Shown here in pieces: positions 1-9,538 of a stretch of DNA of 64,000 bases. Each line of letters begins with the position of its first letter. Positions within the stretch are counted from its first letter, which is position 1. A program made the position numbers and the translations under genes. Source of the stretch: Paenibacillaceae bacterium GAS479 (GTDB lineage: Bacteria > Bacillota > Bacilli > Paenibacillales > Paenibacillaceae); contig LT629764.1 in NCBI GenBank assembly GCA_900105225.1, positions 4,670,501 through 4,734,500 on the forward strand. Reading direction: 5' to 3'. The notes beneath the pieces are model-generated. The model worked only from the letters and a program-made list of their open reading frames with translations. It was not told the origin of the DNA and made no database searches.

Positions 1-1569
1 GGGGAACCGAATCCAATGATGCAGCCGCAGCTGTATGCATTCGAAAACCAGTCGGCCAGATATGTCAGGCTTTCGGTGAGCAAGCTGGGCGATATGCCGG
101 CTGACGACGTTTATTACCGGCTGCAATTGGCGGAGATGGAGGTGTACAACAACGAGGCGGGCGTGCCGGTGGCGGGAATAAGCTTGGACCGCTCATCGCT
201 AGAAATGAAGGATGGAGAGAGCACCGAAATTGCCGCAACGATCACGCCGACAAACGCAGTGAATAAAGCGGTGCGATTTGATTCGGATAACCCAAACATC
301 GTCATTACGAATATTCATTATGACCAAACAAGCGACACGACAATAGCGACCGTTACAGCTGCGAATAAAGGAACGGAGCCGATTAACGGCGTTATTACCG
401 CAACAACAGATGACGGAGGTAAGTCGGCTGCGATGAATGTTGCGGTTGCGCCGGGTAAGCAACAACCGGATACCGCCACTTTGTGGGGCGATTCAGCCGT
501 TATGGCTGGGCAAGCTGCGAAATGGACAATCGGAGCCGAGCAGGTAAGCTCAGGTTTTACGGCGCTTGACGTTATTGTGCAATATGACCCGCAGAAGTTC
601 GAGTTCCAGACGGTTGGGGAAGCGACCTATCTGTCGCTGGACCCATCCGCTATCGAATCGTTGAAGCCTAACCTCACGGTCATGGGGAGCGCAATCAAGC
701 CGGATAAAGGCCAGATTCGGATTATTATGGCCGCATCGGGAGAGCAGCCGGCTGAAATAACCGGCGGTCCATTGTTCAGTCTTCATGGGAAGGTGAAGGC
801 TGATGCGCCGGCAGGTAAAACAACCGTTTCGCTCGCGGATTTCCAAGTGTCAGGCAACGGCGAATCGGTATCGCTGGATGTCACCGGGGCCACCTATGAC
901 ACGGAGATTACTGTTGCCGACAAAACAGCTCTGATTGTTGCAATCGAGCAGGCTCAGGCGATGCATGATGCGGCAGTTGAAGGCAGTCAGCCGGGTCAAT
1001 ATCCGAATGGAGCTAAGCTGGTCTTGCAAGCGGCAATCAACAGCGCGACAGCAGTGAAAAATGATGCCAATGCGACTGCAGGGCAAGTCGCCGATGCCCT
1101 GAACGCCTTGCAAGCGGCAGTAAAAACGTTCACCGATTCTATCATTCCTTCTCTCCCTGGGGACAGAACATTGCTGGATGCAGCGATTGCGGCGGCGCAA
1201 AACAAACATAACAAAGCGGCGGAAGGAAGCAAGGTCGGGAAGTATGCGGCAGGCTCGAAAGCTGCGCTGCAGGCGGCAATTAACGTTGCCAAAAACACTG
1301 GCGGCAGCCAAGCTCAAATTGATGAAGCCGTTACGGCGTTGAATAAGGCTGTACAGCAATTCTCGCTCAAGCTCATTACTCTGGTTGAAGGCCAAACGAA
1401 GATTTCCGTTCGGGATCTCTCCATCATGGCCAGCTATTATGGCATAACTTCAACGGATCCGAACTGGTCCAAAATGGAGAAGGCGGATGTGTTAGGCGTT
1501 AATGTCATCGACATTCGCGCGTTGGCCGCCGTTGCGCAAATGATTCTTGATGATTGGAGCAAAGAGTAG
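1..1569 (+). CDS. C-terminal part of a secreted modular enzyme with cohesin, two FIVAR and dockerin-like modules (5' end outside window)
   Basis: The reading frame is open from the first base, so the gene starts upstream and its catalytic part is not visible. The first residues (RYVRLSV, YRLQLAEMEVYN) look like the end of an F5/8 type C (discoidin) carbohydrate-binding domain. Counting from the ATG at 16, an Ig-like (BIg2) domain follows at about residues 50-145. A cohesin-like beta-sandwich lies at about 155-290 (FTALDVIVQYDPQKFEF, GPLFSLHGKVK), two FIVAR helical modules at about 300-452, and a dockerin-like end at about 455-517. The same array ends the rhamnosidase at 2849, so these are paralogous cassettes. 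It probably acts outside the cell on plant or microbial polysaccharide. The modules are fairly sure; the enzyme type is unknown. Confidence 0.8.
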   Translation, partial: GEPNPMMQPQLYAFENQSARYVRLSVSKLGDMPADDVYYRLQLAEMEVYNNEAGVPVAGISLDRSSLEMKDGESTEIAATITPTNAVNKAVRFDSDNPNIVITNIHYDQTSDTTIATVTAANKGTEPINGVITATTDDGGKSAAMNVAVAPGKQQPDTATLWGDSAVMAGQAAKWTIGAEQVSSGFTALDVIVQYDPQKFEFQTVGEATYLSLDPSAIESLKPNLTVMGSAIKPDKGQIRIIMAASGEQPAEITGGPLFSLHGKVKADAPAGKTTVSLADFQVSGNGESVSLDVTGATYDTEITVADKTALIVAIEQAQAMHDAAVEGSQPGQYPNGAKLVLQAAINSATAVKNDANATAGQVADALNALQAAVKTFTDSIIPSLPGDRTLLDAAIAAAQNKHNKAAEGSKVGKYAAGSKAALQAAINVAKNTGGSQAQIDEAVTALNKAVQQFSLKLITLVEGQTKISVRDLSIMASYYGITSTDPNWSKMEKADVLGVNVIDIRALAAVAQMILDDWSKE

Positions 1570-1612
1570 GGGACGCAGCAAAATTCTAAAAGACTGGTGA
1601 ATAAACAGCGAA

Positions 1613-1742
1613 GCCAAAGGCTGAGCCCGGAGAAGCGTCAGCGTTAGCATTTGAAGTCGGATTTCCACCTCTATGAGAAGTTTAATTCAAGGAAATCTGA
1701 GTTCAAGAGCGATCGGAGGGCCAGCCTTTGGCACAGCGGGTA
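1613..1742 (+). other. Structured intergenic element with nested inverted repeats
   Basis: The 220-base gap between the two surface genes holds no gene. An 11-base perfect inverted repeat (GCCAAAGGCTG at 1613-1623 and its complement at 1732-1742) encloses a second imperfect helix (1653-1666 with 1691-1704). Together they could fold into one long branched RNA stem. No U-run follows, so it is not a plain terminator. It could stabilise mRNA ends or set different expression of enzyme and anchor; this is inference. Confidence 0.4.
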
Positions 1743-1789
1743 ATTGTTCACCGGCCTTTTAAATTGTTTCATGAAAGGAGTTATGTGAC

Positions 1790-2800
1790 ATGTCGAGATT
1801 AGCACGAATGACGGCTTTAACCGCCGTCGTATTAAGTCTGCTCCTCTGTTTGCCGGTCTTACCAGCACTGGCTGATGCGGCTGCTCCCGCGATTGAACTA
1901 AAGATGAAGAGTCAAGGGAAAAGGATCGACATAACCGTTTCCGGCAAAAAGTTAACGGATGTATTCGCCTACGACATATCGATGAAGTTCGATTCGGCCC
2001 GCTTGAAATTTACCGGGGCGCGTACGGCATGGGCGGGATTTTCCATCGATCCAATCGTTAAGGACGGGACGATTCGGTTCGCCCATACCAAAACAGGCAA
2101 AACGGCGGGTGAGTCAGGCGACAAAGAGCTGGCTGTATTAAGCTTTGAGCGAATTGCGGAAGGGAGTGCAACGGCAAGCATTGGGACGGTTCAGCTCGTC
2201 AATTCCAAATTGGAAATGAAAGAGTTGAAGCCTGCGCTTCAAGTGACGGCGTCCGGAACAGCCGGGGAGCTGAGCGATATTAAAGGGCATTGGGCGGAAG
2301 CGGCGATCAAGGAAGCGGCAGAGCTCGGATTTATAAACGGTTATGCGGATGGAACCTTCCTTCCGAATCGGGAAGTAACGCGTGCTGAGTTCGCGGCGAT
2401 GATCGTTCGGGCGCTTCAGCTCCAGCAAGAACCATCTGATGCACTGTCTTTCAGCGACAACGGCAAAATCCCACAATGGGCGCAGCCCTTTATCGCAGCA
2501 GCCGCTAAAGCGAATCTGTTAACCGGTTATGACGACGGAAGCTTCCGTGCCGGACAGCTCATCAACCGGGCGGAAATGGTCGCAATTATCATGAGAGCTC
2601 TGCCTGTTCAAGCAGCGCAAGATGCCAAGCTAAACTTTGCCGATGCCAAAGATATTCCGGCATGGGCTGCCGGTTCCGTTGCTGCAGCTGTTGAACTAGG
2701 CGTAATCAAGGGGCGGGACGGCAACCGCTTTGTAGCGGATGGCCGCGCGACGCGCGCTGAGGCGGTAACGGTGCTTATTGCGATGCTGAAGCAGAGATAA
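1790..2800 (+). CDS. Cell-surface anchoring protein: one cohesin domain plus three SLH domains
   Basis: 336 residues. The start is supported by AAAGGAG at 1774-1780. A signal peptide covers residues 1-30 (ends ALADA). A single cohesin-like domain follows at about 33-152 (FAYDISMKFDSARLKFTGA). Three S-layer homology domains lie at about 158-336, each with the GHWA/ITRAE-type pattern (IKGHWAEAAIKEA, TRAEFAAMIVRAL). SLH triplets bind pyruvylated secondary cell-wall polymer, so the protein should display its cohesin on the cell wall. This is the architecture of a minimal anchoring scaffoldin. It sits between two large proteins that both end in dockerin-like segments, which makes them its likely partners. 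Binding itself is inferred, not shown. Confidence 0.85.
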   Translation: MSRLARMTALTAVVLSLLLCLPVLPALADAAAPAIELKMKSQGKRIDITVSGKKLTDVFAYDISMKFDSARLKFTGARTAWAGFSIDPIVKDGTIRFAHTKTGKTAGESGDKELAVLSFERIAEGSATASIGTVQLVNSKLEMKELKPALQVTASGTAGELSDIKGHWAEAAIKEAAELGFINGYADGTFLPNREVTRAEFAAMIVRALQLQQEPSDALSFSDNGKIPQWAQPFIAAAAKANLLTGYDDGSFRAGQLINRAEMVAIIMRALPVQAAQDAKLNFADAKDIPAWAAGSVAAAVELGVIKGRDGNRFVADGRATRAEAVTVLIAMLKQR

Positions 2801-2848
2801 GGATTCACAGCCCTATACCAATACCCAAGGAAAAGCGAGGGATTGCAA

Positions 2849-5800
2849 ATGAGGAAAGCTGGTAATCTTGCTTTATCGTTGGCCATAGGCATATCGTTAT
2901 GCTTGCCTATGACCGGAACGGCATATGGAGATGCGGGAGGAAGCGCAGAAATAAGCAAAACGGGAGCATCAACGGGCGCAGCGGATACAAACAAGATCGG
3001 AATAACCGATTTAAAAACGGAGTATATGAACAATCCGCTCGGTATCGATGTGATGAAGCCGAGAATGAGCTGGAAGCTGCGTTCGGACTCTCGGGCACAA
3101 AATCAGACAGCCTACAGAATTCAGGTGGCGAGCAGCAGCGAGAATTTGTCGGCTAACAATCCGGATATGTGGGATACGAATAAAGTCGAGTCAAGCCAAT
3201 CGGCAAACATTGCCTATAACGGCAAACCTCTGGAATCAGGCAAACGATACTACTGGCGGGTGCAGGTATGGGATAAAAGCGATACGGCGCCATCGGAGTG
3301 GAGCAGTCCCTCTTGGTGGGAGATGGGCCTTTTGAATGAAGCGGATTGGCAAGCCAAGTGGATTGGGATGAGTGATACGAACAACTTTACCCCGGAAGGG
3401 CTGAAGTGGATCTGGTATCCAGAAGGGAATCCTGCACAAGGCGCACCGGCCGGAAATCGCTATTTCCGCAAAACCGTTCAATTGCCGGGAGACCGGACGT
3501 TAACGTCAGGACAGTTTTTAATTACTGCGGATGACGGCTTTGTATTGTATGTCAACGGCAAACGAATGGGCGGCTCCTCTGAAACAGCGGATTCATGGAA
3601 AGAAGGCCAGATTATAGACGTTTCAAGCGCTCTCGTTGCGGGCGCCAATACGATAGCGATCCAAACCAAAAACACCAGCTCAGCAGCAGGTCTTTTAGGC
3701 AGCTTAAAAGTAGGCTTCACAGAAGGCTCGCCCCTGCAGATTAATATGGATCAAGGCATGAAAGCGGAAAAGGAGAAAAAGGACGGATGGGAGAACCCTC
3801 AATTTGATGACAGCAAATGGGCGGCTGCGATTTCAATAGCTTCTTACGGCCAGGCGCCATGGGGGAAAAATGTGAAGTTTTCCTCGTCGCCGCCCCATAT
3901 CCGCAAAAGCTTTTCGTTGGATAAACCGGTTGCCAAAGCCCGTCTTTATTCCAGCGCTCTTGGCATCTATGAACCTAGCATCAACGGGAAACGGGTAGGC
4001 CAAGACCTGTTTGCGCCGGGATGGACGGATTATACGAAGCATATTCAGTATCAGTCGTATGACGTAAAGGAGCTGCTCAAGAGCGGCGATAATGCCATTG
4101 GCGCCATTGTGGCGGACGGATGGTATAGCGGCCATGTCGGATTTATTGGACCGAACATTTATGGAGACAGAAATTACTTGCTCATGCAGTTAAACATTGA
4201 ATACACGGATGGTTCATCCGTAACGATCGGAACGGACGGCTCCTGGAAATGGGCGAACGGGCCGATTGATTCCGCCAGCATTTTAATGGGAGAGACGTAT
4301 GACGCAAGAAAAGAATTAACGGACTGGGACACCCCTCAATATGACGCAACGAGTTGGAGTCCGGTTCAGATACTGGAAGGAAAAGTAGCTGGCAAACTTA
4401 TTGCGCAAGACGGTCCGACGGTGCAAAAAATCCAAGAAATCAAGCCGATCGCGATTACGGAGCCGGCACCAGGCAAGTATGTATTTGATCTCGGCCAGAA
4501 CATGGTTGGTGCGGTCAGGCTGAAAGTAAAAGGTGAAGCGGGGCAAGTCGTTACGCTGCGCCATGCCGAAGTGCTCAACCCGGACGGCAGCTTTTATACA
4601 GCTAATTTGCGCGGTGCAAAAGCGACCGATCAATATACGCTAAAGGGTGGCGGAGATGAGGTTTATGAGCCGAGGTTTACTTTCCACGGCTTCCGTTATG
4701 TTGAAGTAACGGGTTATCCGGGCGTGCCGACAAAAGATGCGATTACCGGTCTCGTTATGCATACGGCAGCGCCGTTCAGCGGTAAATTTGAAACGTCAAA
4801 CGGCATGGTCAATCAACTGCAAAGCAACATCACGTGGGGCCAAAGAGGCAATTTCCTGGAAGTTCCGACCGATACGCCTGCACGGGATGAACGGCTCGGC
4901 TGGACGGGCGACATTAACGTTTTTATTGGAGCCGCTGCTTATAATATGGATGTGGCCAAATTTATCGGCAGCAAATGGATGCGTGATATGCGGGATGGCC
5001 AGTCAGCCAGCGGCGGTTTCCCCGATGTTGCACCTAACGTCCTTACGAGTAATGGCAATGCGGGCTGGGGGGACGCAGGCGTTACGGTTCCGTACACCAT
5101 CTGGCAGCGTTACGGAGATACCCGCGTTATCGAAGAAAATTATGATGCTATGGTGAAATGGATTGAATATTTGAAGAAAAACAGCACGGGCCTCATTCGC
5201 CCGTCGTCGAGTTACGGCGATTGGCTGGATGTCAATGACCCTACTCCGGGAGATTTAATTTCTACCGCATATTTTGCCTACAGCACCCGCTTGGTATCAG
5301 AAATGGCCCAGGCAATCGGCCGCCAGGATGATGCCGACAAGTACGCACAGCTCGCCGGGCAAATCAAGGACGCTTTTGCCAAAACTTACGTGAGTGCGGA
5401 TGGCCGCGTGAGGGGGAACACTCAAACCGGCTACGTGCTGGCGCTGCATATGGATCTGATTCCCGAAGCTAAACGACAAGCGACGGCGGACTATCTCGTA
5501 GCAAAAATCAAAGAGCGCAACTGGCATTTGTCTACCGGATTCCTTGGAACAAGAGATTTATTGGCGGTATTAAGCGAAACGGGATATTTGGATGTTGCCT
5601 ATCGGCTGCTGAACAACGATACGTATCCGTCTTGGGGTTATCAGATCAAAAAAGGCGCAACAACGATGTGGGAGCGCTGGGATGCAATTCGGCCTGACGG
5701 CAGCTTTCAAGACGCCGGCATGAACTCCTTCAACCATTACGCCTATGGTGCTGTAGGAGATTGGATGTACCAGAATATTGCCGGCATTCAGCCGGACCCC

Positions 5801-8800
5801 GCCAATCCCGGTTACAAACATATTATTATTAAACCTCTGCCGGGCGGAGATTTAACGAGCGCAAACGGGTCCTATGAATCCGTGTACGGAACAATTGTGA
5901 GCAAATGGGAAAAAGAAGGGTCCGTTTATAAACAGAATGTGACGGTCCCAGTAAACACAACCGCTACGCTTTATATCCCTGCGGACAGCAAATGGGCGGT
6001 GACGGAAGGAAGCGGATTTGCGCATTCGGCCCAAGGTGTCCAGTTTGTCGGCATGGAGGATGGCAACGCGGTATTCACGGTCGGTTCGGGAGACTATCAG
6101 TTTACAGTGGACCCCATTATCGGGAAACTGGGGAACGCTCTCGATGAAAGTAACAAATTAAACGTCGAAGCAGCAAGCTTATTAAGCGGCGGCAAGCTCA
6201 CGCAGACACAAGCAGAAGTTATTGCTGACAAAAATACGGAGCTTGCGAATCGAATTCAAGCAAGCGTTGAAGCTTATAACAGCGCTCAGAACGGTTCCTT
6301 TATCGAGCAAGTGCATCATGCTTTGAATGCGACGGCACAATTGCAGGGATGGGTGCAGGAGCAACAGGATGCGGGGCAAATGAGCGGTGAAACCGCCCAT
6401 ATACTGGCTCAATTTGCAGCCAATATATCCATGCATTTGTCGGCAATCAGTACGGATGAGCTTGGAATCAACTGGTCGATTACGCCTTCAAAAGAAACGG
6501 TGCGGCCGGGCGAAACGATCACGATCGACATCAAAACAAGCAATAACGGAACGGAAACCGTTAATGACGTCCGATCCGCTCTCCTCCAGCCCGACGGTTG
6601 GGAAATAACGCCGGTAGGAGACGATGGGATCGCCGCTATCAAACCGGGCGAGACGTTTACGGCTTCCTTTAAAGTAAAAGTAGCGCCAAATCAACCTATT
6701 TCGGAATCGATCCGTTTAACAGGGAGCGGCAGCTACAAAATAAATGACGCAACCGTTGAAGTGCCTCTACAGACTTCCCTAAAGGTCGCTTCACTGGTAA
6801 CGATCAAACAAATAAAGGCTGAGCCAGGAGCTATTGAGCCTGGCGGTGCGGCAACGGTCAGCGCAACACTGCAAAATTCGGGAGGTTCAGCCGTTGAAGG
6901 CCTCGTCGAATTAAGCGTGCCTGCAGGCTGGAAGACAGAAGCTGCAAGTCAAGCCTACCTGCTCGAAGCAGGAGAGGAAAAAAGCGTTATTTTCCGCGTA
7001 GAGTCGCCTAATAATGCATCCGAGACGGCGGCAGAGTTGAAAGCAATCGTTTCATACAATGGAGCTGAGGCAGACCGGGCGAGCACGACTGTCCAGGTGC
7101 GTTATACCAATCCCCCAGCCTCGTTTATCGATCATGTCGACGTCGGCAATACGCAATCCGAACAAGCGCATAATGTAAAGTTTTCTGCGAAGTCGGGCGC
7201 CAATGTGGAAGAGGGGTTAACGAGAAGGTATGTTTATCGCGGAGATGCCAACGGTTATTTCGAGTTTGATATGGCTATTGAGCCGGGGCAGCCTTTCATG
7301 ATCAGAGCGATTGAGACTTATGATATGGCGCAACTCAAAGATTATTATGTGCTCGTGAACGGCAAGAAGGTGCATAGTCGCGCCAATGAAACGAGCGGCC
7401 GAGGCACGGCAACCTATCAGTTCGTCGTTGACGATGCTGCGTTATTGCAGGCTGACAAAGTCATCGTTCGCTTTCAAGAGGACGAGGAAGGACGCAATTA
7501 CGACCCGTCAATTGCCGATATTTGGACGATGCCGTTTAAGCAAGATGAGGTTATTCCTGTAACAGAAATTGTATGGGACCGTTCCTCCATGGAGCTGGAG
7601 GACGGCGAGAGCGCGGAGGTTTCGGCGACGGTATTGCCGGATAACGCGACGAATAAAAAGGTTCGTTTTGAATCGGAAAGCGCAGCTATCGTGGTTACGA
7701 ATGTCCGTTATGATGAAGCGAGCAAAGCGACTAAAGCAACTGTTAAGGGAACGAATAAGGGAAAGGAACCGATTCAGGGCGTCATTACCGCCGTTACTGA
7801 AGACGGGAGCAAAACAGCGTCGCTGAATGTTGTCGTCAAGGCGGCTGCCGAGCAGGGTGAGGCTGTGGCTATTTTGTCCGGCAGTGAAAAGGTTTTGGCG
7901 GGGCAGGATGCGGAGTGGACGGTTAGTGCTGAACACGTAAGTTCAACTTTTACGGCACTTGATGTTGTGTTCCATTACGACCCGCAGAAGTTCGAATTCG
8001 GGACCGTCCAGGACAGCGAAGGCGGTACATCCGTTCTGGACCCGGCCGCTATCCAATCGCTGAAGCCGAATTTGGCGGTGCTCGGAAGCGCGATTAAGGC
8101 GGAGCGAGGGCAGATTCGAATCATTATGGCCGTCACTGGCGATTCGAAGGAAGGGATAAACGGCGGTCCGCTTTTCAGCCTGCATGGCAAAGTGAAGATC
8201 GGCGCGGCTGCTGGCAGCGCAACAGCGTCGTTATCCGACTTTACGATATCGAATAATGGCACGGCGATCGATCTGGATGTTTCGCGCGCTACTCACACTA
8301 TGGAAGTGGGTCTTGCGGATAAAACAGCTCTGATCGCGGCGATTAAGCAGGCTCAAGCGGTGCATGATGCCGCCACGGAAGGCAGCAGCCCGGGTCAGTA
8401 TCCGGTAGGCTCAAAAGCGGCTCTGCAAACGGCCATTGGAAACGCGGCTGCCGTTAGAGACGCTGCCAATGCGACAAGCGAACAGGTTGCTGCCGCATTA
8501 AATACTTTGAATGCAGCGGTGAAAGGGTTCTCGGACTCCGTCATTCCAACGATACCTGTGGACAGAACGGCATTGGATGCGGCAATTGCTGCTGCGCAGG
8601 CTAAACATGATAAAGCGGTGGAAGGAAGCAAAATCGGCAAGTATGCCGCTGGTTCCAAAACCGTGCTGCAAGCGGCGATCAACGCGGCCAAAGGAGCGGG
8701 AGGCAGCCAAGCGCAAGTGGATGAAGCGGTCAAAGTGCTGAACGAGGCTGTAAAGGCGTTCTCGGTGAAGCTAGTCACATTGATTGCAGGACAAACAAAA

Positions 8801-8968
8801 GTTACCATTCGCGACCTTTCCGTCATGGCGAAGTATTATGGCGCAACGTCGCAGAGCCCTAACTGGTCTGAAATCGAGAAAGCCGATGTGCTTGGAGCCG
8901 GTGCCATTGACATTCGCGCGCTGGCTGCCGTTGCTCAAATGATTCTTGATGATTGGCGTGTGGAGTAG
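2849..8968 (+). CDS. Secreted multimodular GH78 alpha-L-rhamnosidase with cohesin, FIVAR and dockerin-like C-terminus
   Basis: 2039 residues. The ATG at 2849 follows GCGAGGGA; an in-frame TTG two codons earlier is less likely. Modules in order: signal peptide 1-29; N-terminal fibronectin-like domain about 50-150 (MSWKLRSDSRAQNQTAYRIQV); rhamnosidase accessory sandwich domains about 190-600; the alpha/alpha six-barrel of GH78 about 610-1000. Acidic catalytic-site residues are visible in TDTPARDERLGWTGD (D675, D680, E681, D688) and MWERWD (E942). After a helical stretch come two NEW3-like sandwich domains (about 1209-1415), an unassigned beta domain, an Ig-like domain (about 1570-1665), cohesin (about 1672-1808), two FIVAR modules and a dockerin-like end (about 1975-2039). 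Typical GH78 enzymes are about 900-1100 residues, so half of this protein is attachment modules. It should release terminal L-rhamnose from polysaccharides at or near the cell surface. Confidence 0.9.
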   Translation: MRKAGNLALSLAIGISLCLPMTGTAYGDAGGSAEISKTGASTGAADTNKIGITDLKTEYMNNPLGIDVMKPRMSWKLRSDSRAQNQTAYRIQVASSSENLSANNPDMWDTNKVESSQSANIAYNGKPLESGKRYYWRVQVWDKSDTAPSEWSSPSWWEMGLLNEADWQAKWIGMSDTNNFTPEGLKWIWYPEGNPAQGAPAGNRYFRKTVQLPGDRTLTSGQFLITADDGFVLYVNGKRMGGSSETADSWKEGQIIDVSSALVAGANTIAIQTKNTSSAAGLLGSLKVGFTEGSPLQINMDQGMKAEKEKKDGWENPQFDDSKWAAAISIASYGQAPWGKNVKFSSSPPHIRKSFSLDKPVAKARLYSSALGIYEPSINGKRVGQDLFAPGWTDYTKHIQYQSYDVKELLKSGDNAIGAIVADGWYSGHVGFIGPNIYGDRNYLLMQLNIEYTDGSSVTIGTDGSWKWANGPIDSASILMGETYDARKELTDWDTPQYDATSWSPVQILEGKVAGKLIAQDGPTVQKIQEIKPIAITEPAPGKYVFDLGQNMVGAVRLKVKGEAGQVVTLRHAEVLNPDGSFYTANLRGAKATDQYTLKGGGDEVYEPRFTFHGFRYVEVTGYPGVPTKDAITGLVMHTAAPFSGKFETSNGMVNQLQSNITWGQRGNFLEVPTDTPARDERLGWTGDINVFIGAAAYNMDVAKFIGSKWMRDMRDGQSASGGFPDVAPNVLTSNGNAGWGDAGVTVPYTIWQRYGDTRVIEENYDAMVKWIEYLKKNSTGLIRPSSSYGDWLDVNDPTPGDLISTAYFAYSTRLVSEMAQAIGRQDDADKYAQLAGQIKDAFAKTYVSADGRVRGNTQTGYVLALHMDLIPEAKRQATADYLVAKIKERNWHLSTGFLGTRDLLAVLSETGYLDVAYRLLNNDTYPSWGYQIKKGATTMWERWDAIRPDGSFQDAGMNSFNHYAYGAVGDWMYQNIAGIQPDPANPGYKHIIIKPLPGGDLTSANGSYESVYGTIVSKWEKEGSVYKQNVTVPVNTTATLYIPADSKWAVTEGSGFAHSAQGVQFVGMEDGNAVFTVGSGDYQFTVDPIIGKLGNALDESNKLNVEAASLLSGGKLTQTQAEVIADKNTELANRIQASVEAYNSAQNGSFIEQVHHALNATAQLQGWVQEQQDAGQMSGETAHILAQFAANISMHLSAISTDELGINWSITPSKETVRPGETITIDIKTSNNGTETVNDVRSALLQPDGWEITPVGDDGIAAIKPGETFTASFKVKVAPNQPISESIRLTGSGSYKINDATVEVPLQTSLKVASLVTIKQIKAEPGAIEPGGAATVSATLQNSGGSAVEGLVELSVPAGWKTEAASQAYLLEAGEEKSVIFRVESPNNASETAAELKAIVSYNGAEADRASTTVQVRYTNPPASFIDHVDVGNTQSEQAHNVKFSAKSGANVEEGLTRRYVYRGDANGYFEFDMAIEPGQPFMIRAIETYDMAQLKDYYVLVNGKKVHSRANETSGRGTATYQFVVDDAALLQADKVIVRFQEDEEGRNYDPSIADIWTMPFKQDEVIPVTEIVWDRSSMELEDGESAEVSATVLPDNATNKKVRFESESAAIVVTNVRYDEASKATKATVKGTNKGKEPIQGVITAVTEDGSKTASLNVVVKAAAEQGEAVAILSGSEKVLAGQDAEWTVSAEHVSSTFTALDVVFHYDPQKFEFGTVQDSEGGTSVLDPAAIQSLKPNLAVLGSAIKAERGQIRIIMAVTGDSKEGINGGPLFSLHGKVKIGAAAGSATASLSDFTISNNGTAIDLDVSRATHTMEVGLADKTALIAAIKQAQAVHDAATEGSSPGQYPVGSKAALQTAIGNAAAVRDAANATSEQVAAALNTLNAAVKGFSDSVIPTIPVDRTALDAAIAAAQAKHDKAVEGSKIGKYAAGSKTVLQAAINAAKGAGGSQAQVDEAVKVLNEAVKAFSVKLVTLIAGQTKVTIRDLSVMAKYYGATSQSPNWSEIEKADVLGAGAIDIRALAAVAQMILDDWRVE

Positions 8969-9020
8969 AGTAGGAGTAGCAGTTAGTGTGTATGGGTAAG
9001 TGAAAATGAAGCGAGCGTGG

Positions 9021-9079
9021 AAGCGAAGTGACAGTGGATGATTGAGCGAAAGCGAAGTGAAAGTGGATGAGTAAGCGAA
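9021..9079 (+). repeat. Two-copy 29-bp direct repeat in a non-coding stretch
   Basis: AAGCGAAGTGACAGTGGATG at 9021 recurs nearly unchanged at 9050. The gap 8969-9538 has no convincing gene; it contains this repeat and two hairpins (9167 and 9316). Confidence 0.5.
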
Positions 9080-9166
9080 ACCGGGATCTAAGTCAGAGTT
9101 TGAAGGCAGAAAGTGCAGAACATGCAAAAGCTATAAAGTAACGAATGCAGGTTCGGCGAGAGAAGA

Positions 9167-9206
9167 GGCCGCCCCAAGTCATCGTAAGATGACTTTGGGG
9201 CGGCCC
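9167..9206. terminator. Hairpin terminator of the GGCC...AGTCATC family
   Basis: A long stem pairs GGCCGCCCCAAGTCATC with GATGACTTTGGGGCGGCC around loop GTAA, with one bulge. It lies downstream of the rhamnosidase gene. No T-run follows, so termination is inferred from position. A very similar stem at 56109 has a T-run. Confidence 0.6.
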
Positions 9207-9315
9207 CTTAATTATAGCTAGGAGTCGACCCTTCGGGGTGGAGCTACTTGCTGGTCGGACTCAGCAGCATTTACCTGCTCGTTCACCGACGGCTGGATCG
9301 TCTGGTGGTTCGTAT

Positions 9316-9354
9316 GCAAACAGCCTTGACCGATTAACGGCCAAGGCTGTTTGC
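9316..9354. terminator. Hairpin downstream of the LysM gene (minus strand)
   Basis: A 13-base perfect inverted repeat (GCAAACAGCCTTG and complement) surrounds a 13-base loop. It lies between the converging rhamnosidase and LysM genes. No strong U-run is seen in either direction. Confidence 0.4.
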
Positions 9355-9538
9355 AGATCGTTTGGCGATAGAACGAATTCATTTCAGCTTCATACCTTCC
9401 TGTATAGGTCAAGATTCAGCCTTGATTGTACTTCACATTTCCAGGACGGTTTAGGTTTTATTGCATCAACGGCGAAGAGGAACCGGGTCGCTTGGGGGCG
9501 GCAGGTCCTCTTGGCCATGATGTGAAGAGCAAGCTCGC

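Noticed and set aside
2843-2848. TTG at 2843 as start of the rhamnosidase gene
   Set aside because: The ribosome site GCGAGGGA ends at 2842, leaving no spacing; the ATG at 2849 fits better.
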